From JALOOX01 sp964557955 (GTDB lineage Bacteria; Desulfobacterota; Syntrophobacteria; Syntrophobacterales; Syntrophobacteraceae), in the NCBI GenBank assembly GCA_964557955.1, contig CAZLCS010000003.1, positions 1 to 64,000 on the forward strand: DNA of 64,000 nt, given 5' to 3'. The notes under the pieces are model-generated. The model made no database searches, had not been told where the DNA came from, and saw nothing but the letters and a program-made list of their open reading frames with translations. The position numbers were made by a program, and so were the translations under genes. How positions within the stretch are numbered: position 1 is the first letter of the stretch; each line of letters opens with the position of its first letter. Positions 62,243 to 64,000 of this stretch are shown piece by piece.

Positions 62243-62857
62243 ATGAGCCGATTTCGCCTTGTATGCATGCTGCTGTTGATCGCTCCGGGCTTGACGGGTT
62301 GCCTTCATGCAAACACTTTGACCTTTCGCGGGGTGAAATGTGACCCACCGGAGGTGATCGCCTGGGCCCCTCTCAGCCCGCATATCCAGAAATCCGTCTG
62401 CGTTGTCAGGTTCGATGTTCCATCTCACGCCAAGGGGGCAGCCGATTGGTTGTCTAGAATCTACATCGAAAAGCTCATGCAGGAGGGGCCATTCAGGAGC
62501 GTGAGGCAGCTCGAAGCCAGTGGTTCGGCCGATGGCGATGCCATTCGTTTGGCCCGTGCCGAACAGTGCGACCTCGTCGTCCTGCCGACGGTTGTGTCAT
62601 TCATCGAGAGCTCCGGGGCGATGCCAACCGAGCTGAAAGTGGATGTTCAGTTGTTTGATGTTGCCATGTCGAGGCTCCTCATACGCGTCGGACAAGCAGC
62701 CGCTTCCGAGCCGGGGCAAAGCGTTGACCTGGTATGGAATATCATCGAGGCGCAACCGGCCTTGCGCACGCAACAGCTCGCTCATATGCTGGCTTTGCAA
62801 TACGCAAGGCTTTTGGCGTCAGCGGCAGCTCCTGCCGGGATACTTGGCGGCAAATAA
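62243..62857 (+). CDS. Putative lipoprotein, unknown function
   Basis: A 204-residue protein with a lipoprotein signal: MSRFRLVCMLLLIAPGLTGC, where LTGC is the lipobox and Cys20 the lipid-bearing residue. The remainder resembles the soluble part of envelope proteins that assemble around flagella or pili (LVVLPTVVSFIESSGAMPTE, VDVQLFDVAMSRLLIRVGQA), with a fold seen in outer-membrane lipoproteins, but I cannot name it. A possible sigma-54 site precedes it. The next gene is 216 bases away. Confidence 0.75.
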   Translation: MSRFRLVCMLLLIAPGLTGCLHANTLTFRGVKCDPPEVIAWAPLSPHIQKSVCVVRFDVPSHAKGAADWLSRIYIEKLMQEGPFRSVRQLEASGSADGDAIRLARAEQCDLVVLPTVVSFIESSGAMPTELKVDVQLFDVAMSRLLIRVGQAAASEPGQSVDLVWNIIEAQPALRTQQLAHMLALQYARLLASAAAPAGILGGK

Positions 62858-63073
62858 GTCTAAAGCGCACCCCGAAGGGCACCGAATTATCGGATGCCAC
62901 CTGCCACAACGCAGGATAGAAAATATCATTCCGGCGCTTGGGGATAGAATCAACCCATGGATGGGCACCATTCTCTAAGATGATGGAACCATTGATCCTT
63001 TTTCGGAATCAAACCTTGATACGAATGAGATACGCTTCAATCATTTGGCCGATTGCCATGTCATTGGAATCAT

Positions 63074-63796
63074 ATGGTCAATGTGGCAGGATTGGATCTC
63101 GAATTGGATACTTTGGTTAAGATAATTGTAGTTGATGATGATGATCTCTGTAGAGGTTTGATAAGAGATTCTATTGAAATGAATGATGTAGAGATATTTG
63201 TGGCTTCTGATGGTCTAGAGGCGTTGAAAATTATAGAAGATAAGAATGCTGACGTGCTTATCACAGATCTCAATATGCCCAGAATGGACGGACTTTCATT
63301 GATCAATCATGCACGTCAAATCAATGCAAATATAGTATCAATAATTATTACTGGTTTTGGAAGCCTTGAGAGTGCAATTGAAGCCATCCAACAAGGAGCA
63401 TATGATTATGTTCAAAAACCATTTTCTGTTGAGCGTATCACTGTAGTTGCAAGAAATGCCGTCGAAAAGACGAGAATCTTGAAGGAAAGAGCCAAGCTGC
63501 TGAGAGAGCTCGAAACTGCCTACCAGAACCTCAAATACCTGGAAACGCAGTCGCATGCGATGGAAGACAGTGACCATGCAAATTTCAGCAATCCTGCTCC
63601 AGAAGATGGTTACTATGTGCTTTCACAGCCTGCCCTGCCTTTGTTCTGCTATGACTCGCCGTCGCAGTCGTCTTCCCAAATGCTGACTCAACTCGAAAGG
63701 TTGAATGAGCTGAAGCGAGAAGGCGTCATCGCAGACAATGAGTTTGCCGCGCTGAAACAACTCATCATCAGGCAATTAAGGCCGATATCTGCATGA
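63074..63796 (+). CDS. Response regulator with SHOCT-like tail
   Basis: About 240 residues. Receiver domain: IIVVDDDDLC, phospho-Asp in LITDLNMPRMDG, ITGFGSLESA and the VQKPFSV Lys. A coiled linker follows (KERAKLLRELETAYQNLKYL), then a Pro/Ser-rich stretch and a short C-terminal helix pair, LERLNELKREGVIADNEFAA, that looks like a SHOCT domain. There is no DNA-binding or enzyme domain. The receiver part is richer in A and T than the rest. The start at 63074 is chosen without a strong ribosome site; TTG at 63110 is an alternative. It overlaps the next regulator by four bases (ATGA). Confidence 0.8.
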   Translation: MVNVAGLDLELDTLVKIIVVDDDDLCRGLIRDSIEMNDVEIFVASDGLEALKIIEDKNADVLITDLNMPRMDGLSLINHARQINANIVSIIITGFGSLESAIEAIQQGAYDYVQKPFSVERITVVARNAVEKTRILKERAKLLRELETAYQNLKYLETQSHAMEDSDHANFSNPAPEDGYYVLSQPALPLFCYDSPSQSSSQMLTQLERLNELKREGVIADNEFAALKQLIIRQLRPISA

Positions 63797-64000
63797 AGAT
63801 CTTGATTGTTGAGGATGATGTCATACTGAGTGAACTGCTCAGAGAGTATTTGCAGCAATTGGACCACGAAAAGGTGCAGGTTTGCTCCTCGGGTGCCGAG
63901 GCGGTGGCCTGGTTCAATGGAGCCCATTCTGACTCCTTTGACTGTGCCTTCATCGACCTCAGGCTGCCCGACATAGACGGTCTCGAATTGCTGGAGCTCA
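63793..64000 (+). CDS. Response regulator receiver domain (partial, right edge)
   Basis: A frame opening at ATG 63793, overlapping the previous stop, gives MKILIVEDDVILSELLREYL with the acidic pair, then a strand ending CAFIDLRLPDIDGLELLEL with the phospho-Asp. It is cut by the window edge after about 69 residues, so the output domain is not visible. The overlap suggests an operon of two-component genes continuing to the right. Confidence 0.85.
   Translation, partial: MKILIVEDDVILSELLREYLQQLDHEKVQVCSSGAEAVAWFNGAHSDSFDCAFIDLRLPDIDGLELLEL

Noticed and set aside
1..64000. CRISPR arrays, rRNA genes, prophage or a replication origin
   Set aside because: No regularly spaced direct repeats with spacers, no rRNA signatures, no phage structural genes and no DnaA-box cluster were noticed.

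Overview
The window looks like chromosomal DNA of a moderately GC-rich, motile, anaerobic Desulfobacterota (deltaproteobacterium), possibly of the Syntrophobacter type. This placement is inference. It rests on a 14-subunit Nuo operon whose NuoF is of the HndC/HoxF kind, a sensor kinase with periplasmic haem-c motifs, a domain style rich in two-component proteins, and tandem short flagellins. No rRNA or other decisive marker is present.

Layout. 1-4.8 kb: the start of an IS630-like transposase on the left edge, a secreted dienelactone hydrolase, a SelO adenylyltransferase, a small membrane protein, a nucleotidyltransferase paired with a tiny ORF, and a DUF1810 protein. 4.8-11 kb: an M16 protease, an ATP-grasp-like orphan, a stand-alone C-terminal half of IF-2, proC and a GNAT acetyltransferase. 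11-14.5 kb: a haem-binding sensor kinase divergent from a receiver protein and a receiver-kinase hybrid. 14.6-30.3 kb: nuoE-F-A-B-C-D-H-I-J-K-L-M-N, then a truncated NuoF-like iron-sulfur protein, then nuoG, closed by a very strong hairpin. 30.4-38.1 kb: a housekeeping block with a U32 protein, dprA, topA, a prepilin peptidase, rsmE, a zinc-ribbon protein and tRNA-Phe.

38.6-55.2 kb is the most unusual part. A 1443-residue protein fuses three methyltransferase-like and two glycosyltransferase domains. It is followed by a 2264-residue protein that fuses one GT2 and five GT4-like domains. After a repeat-rich gap come a TPR protein and two GT2-TPR proteins. Immediately downstream are two flagellin genes, fliD, two fliS paralogues, a probable chaperone and a FlaG-family gene (55.5-60.9 kb). 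The simplest reading is a flagellin (or other surface protein) glycosylation island. A run of ten C residues in the first giant gene could make it phase-variable.

61-64 kb: an rfbD-like dTDP-rhamnose synthesis gene on the minus strand, a lipoprotein, a receiver protein of mixed base composition, and the start of another receiver protein cut by the right edge.

How the parts may work together. The two-component genes sit just upstream of the complex I operon, so redox control of nuo is plausible but not shown. The glycosyltransferase block, rfbD and the flagellar genes together suggest a decorated flagellar filament.
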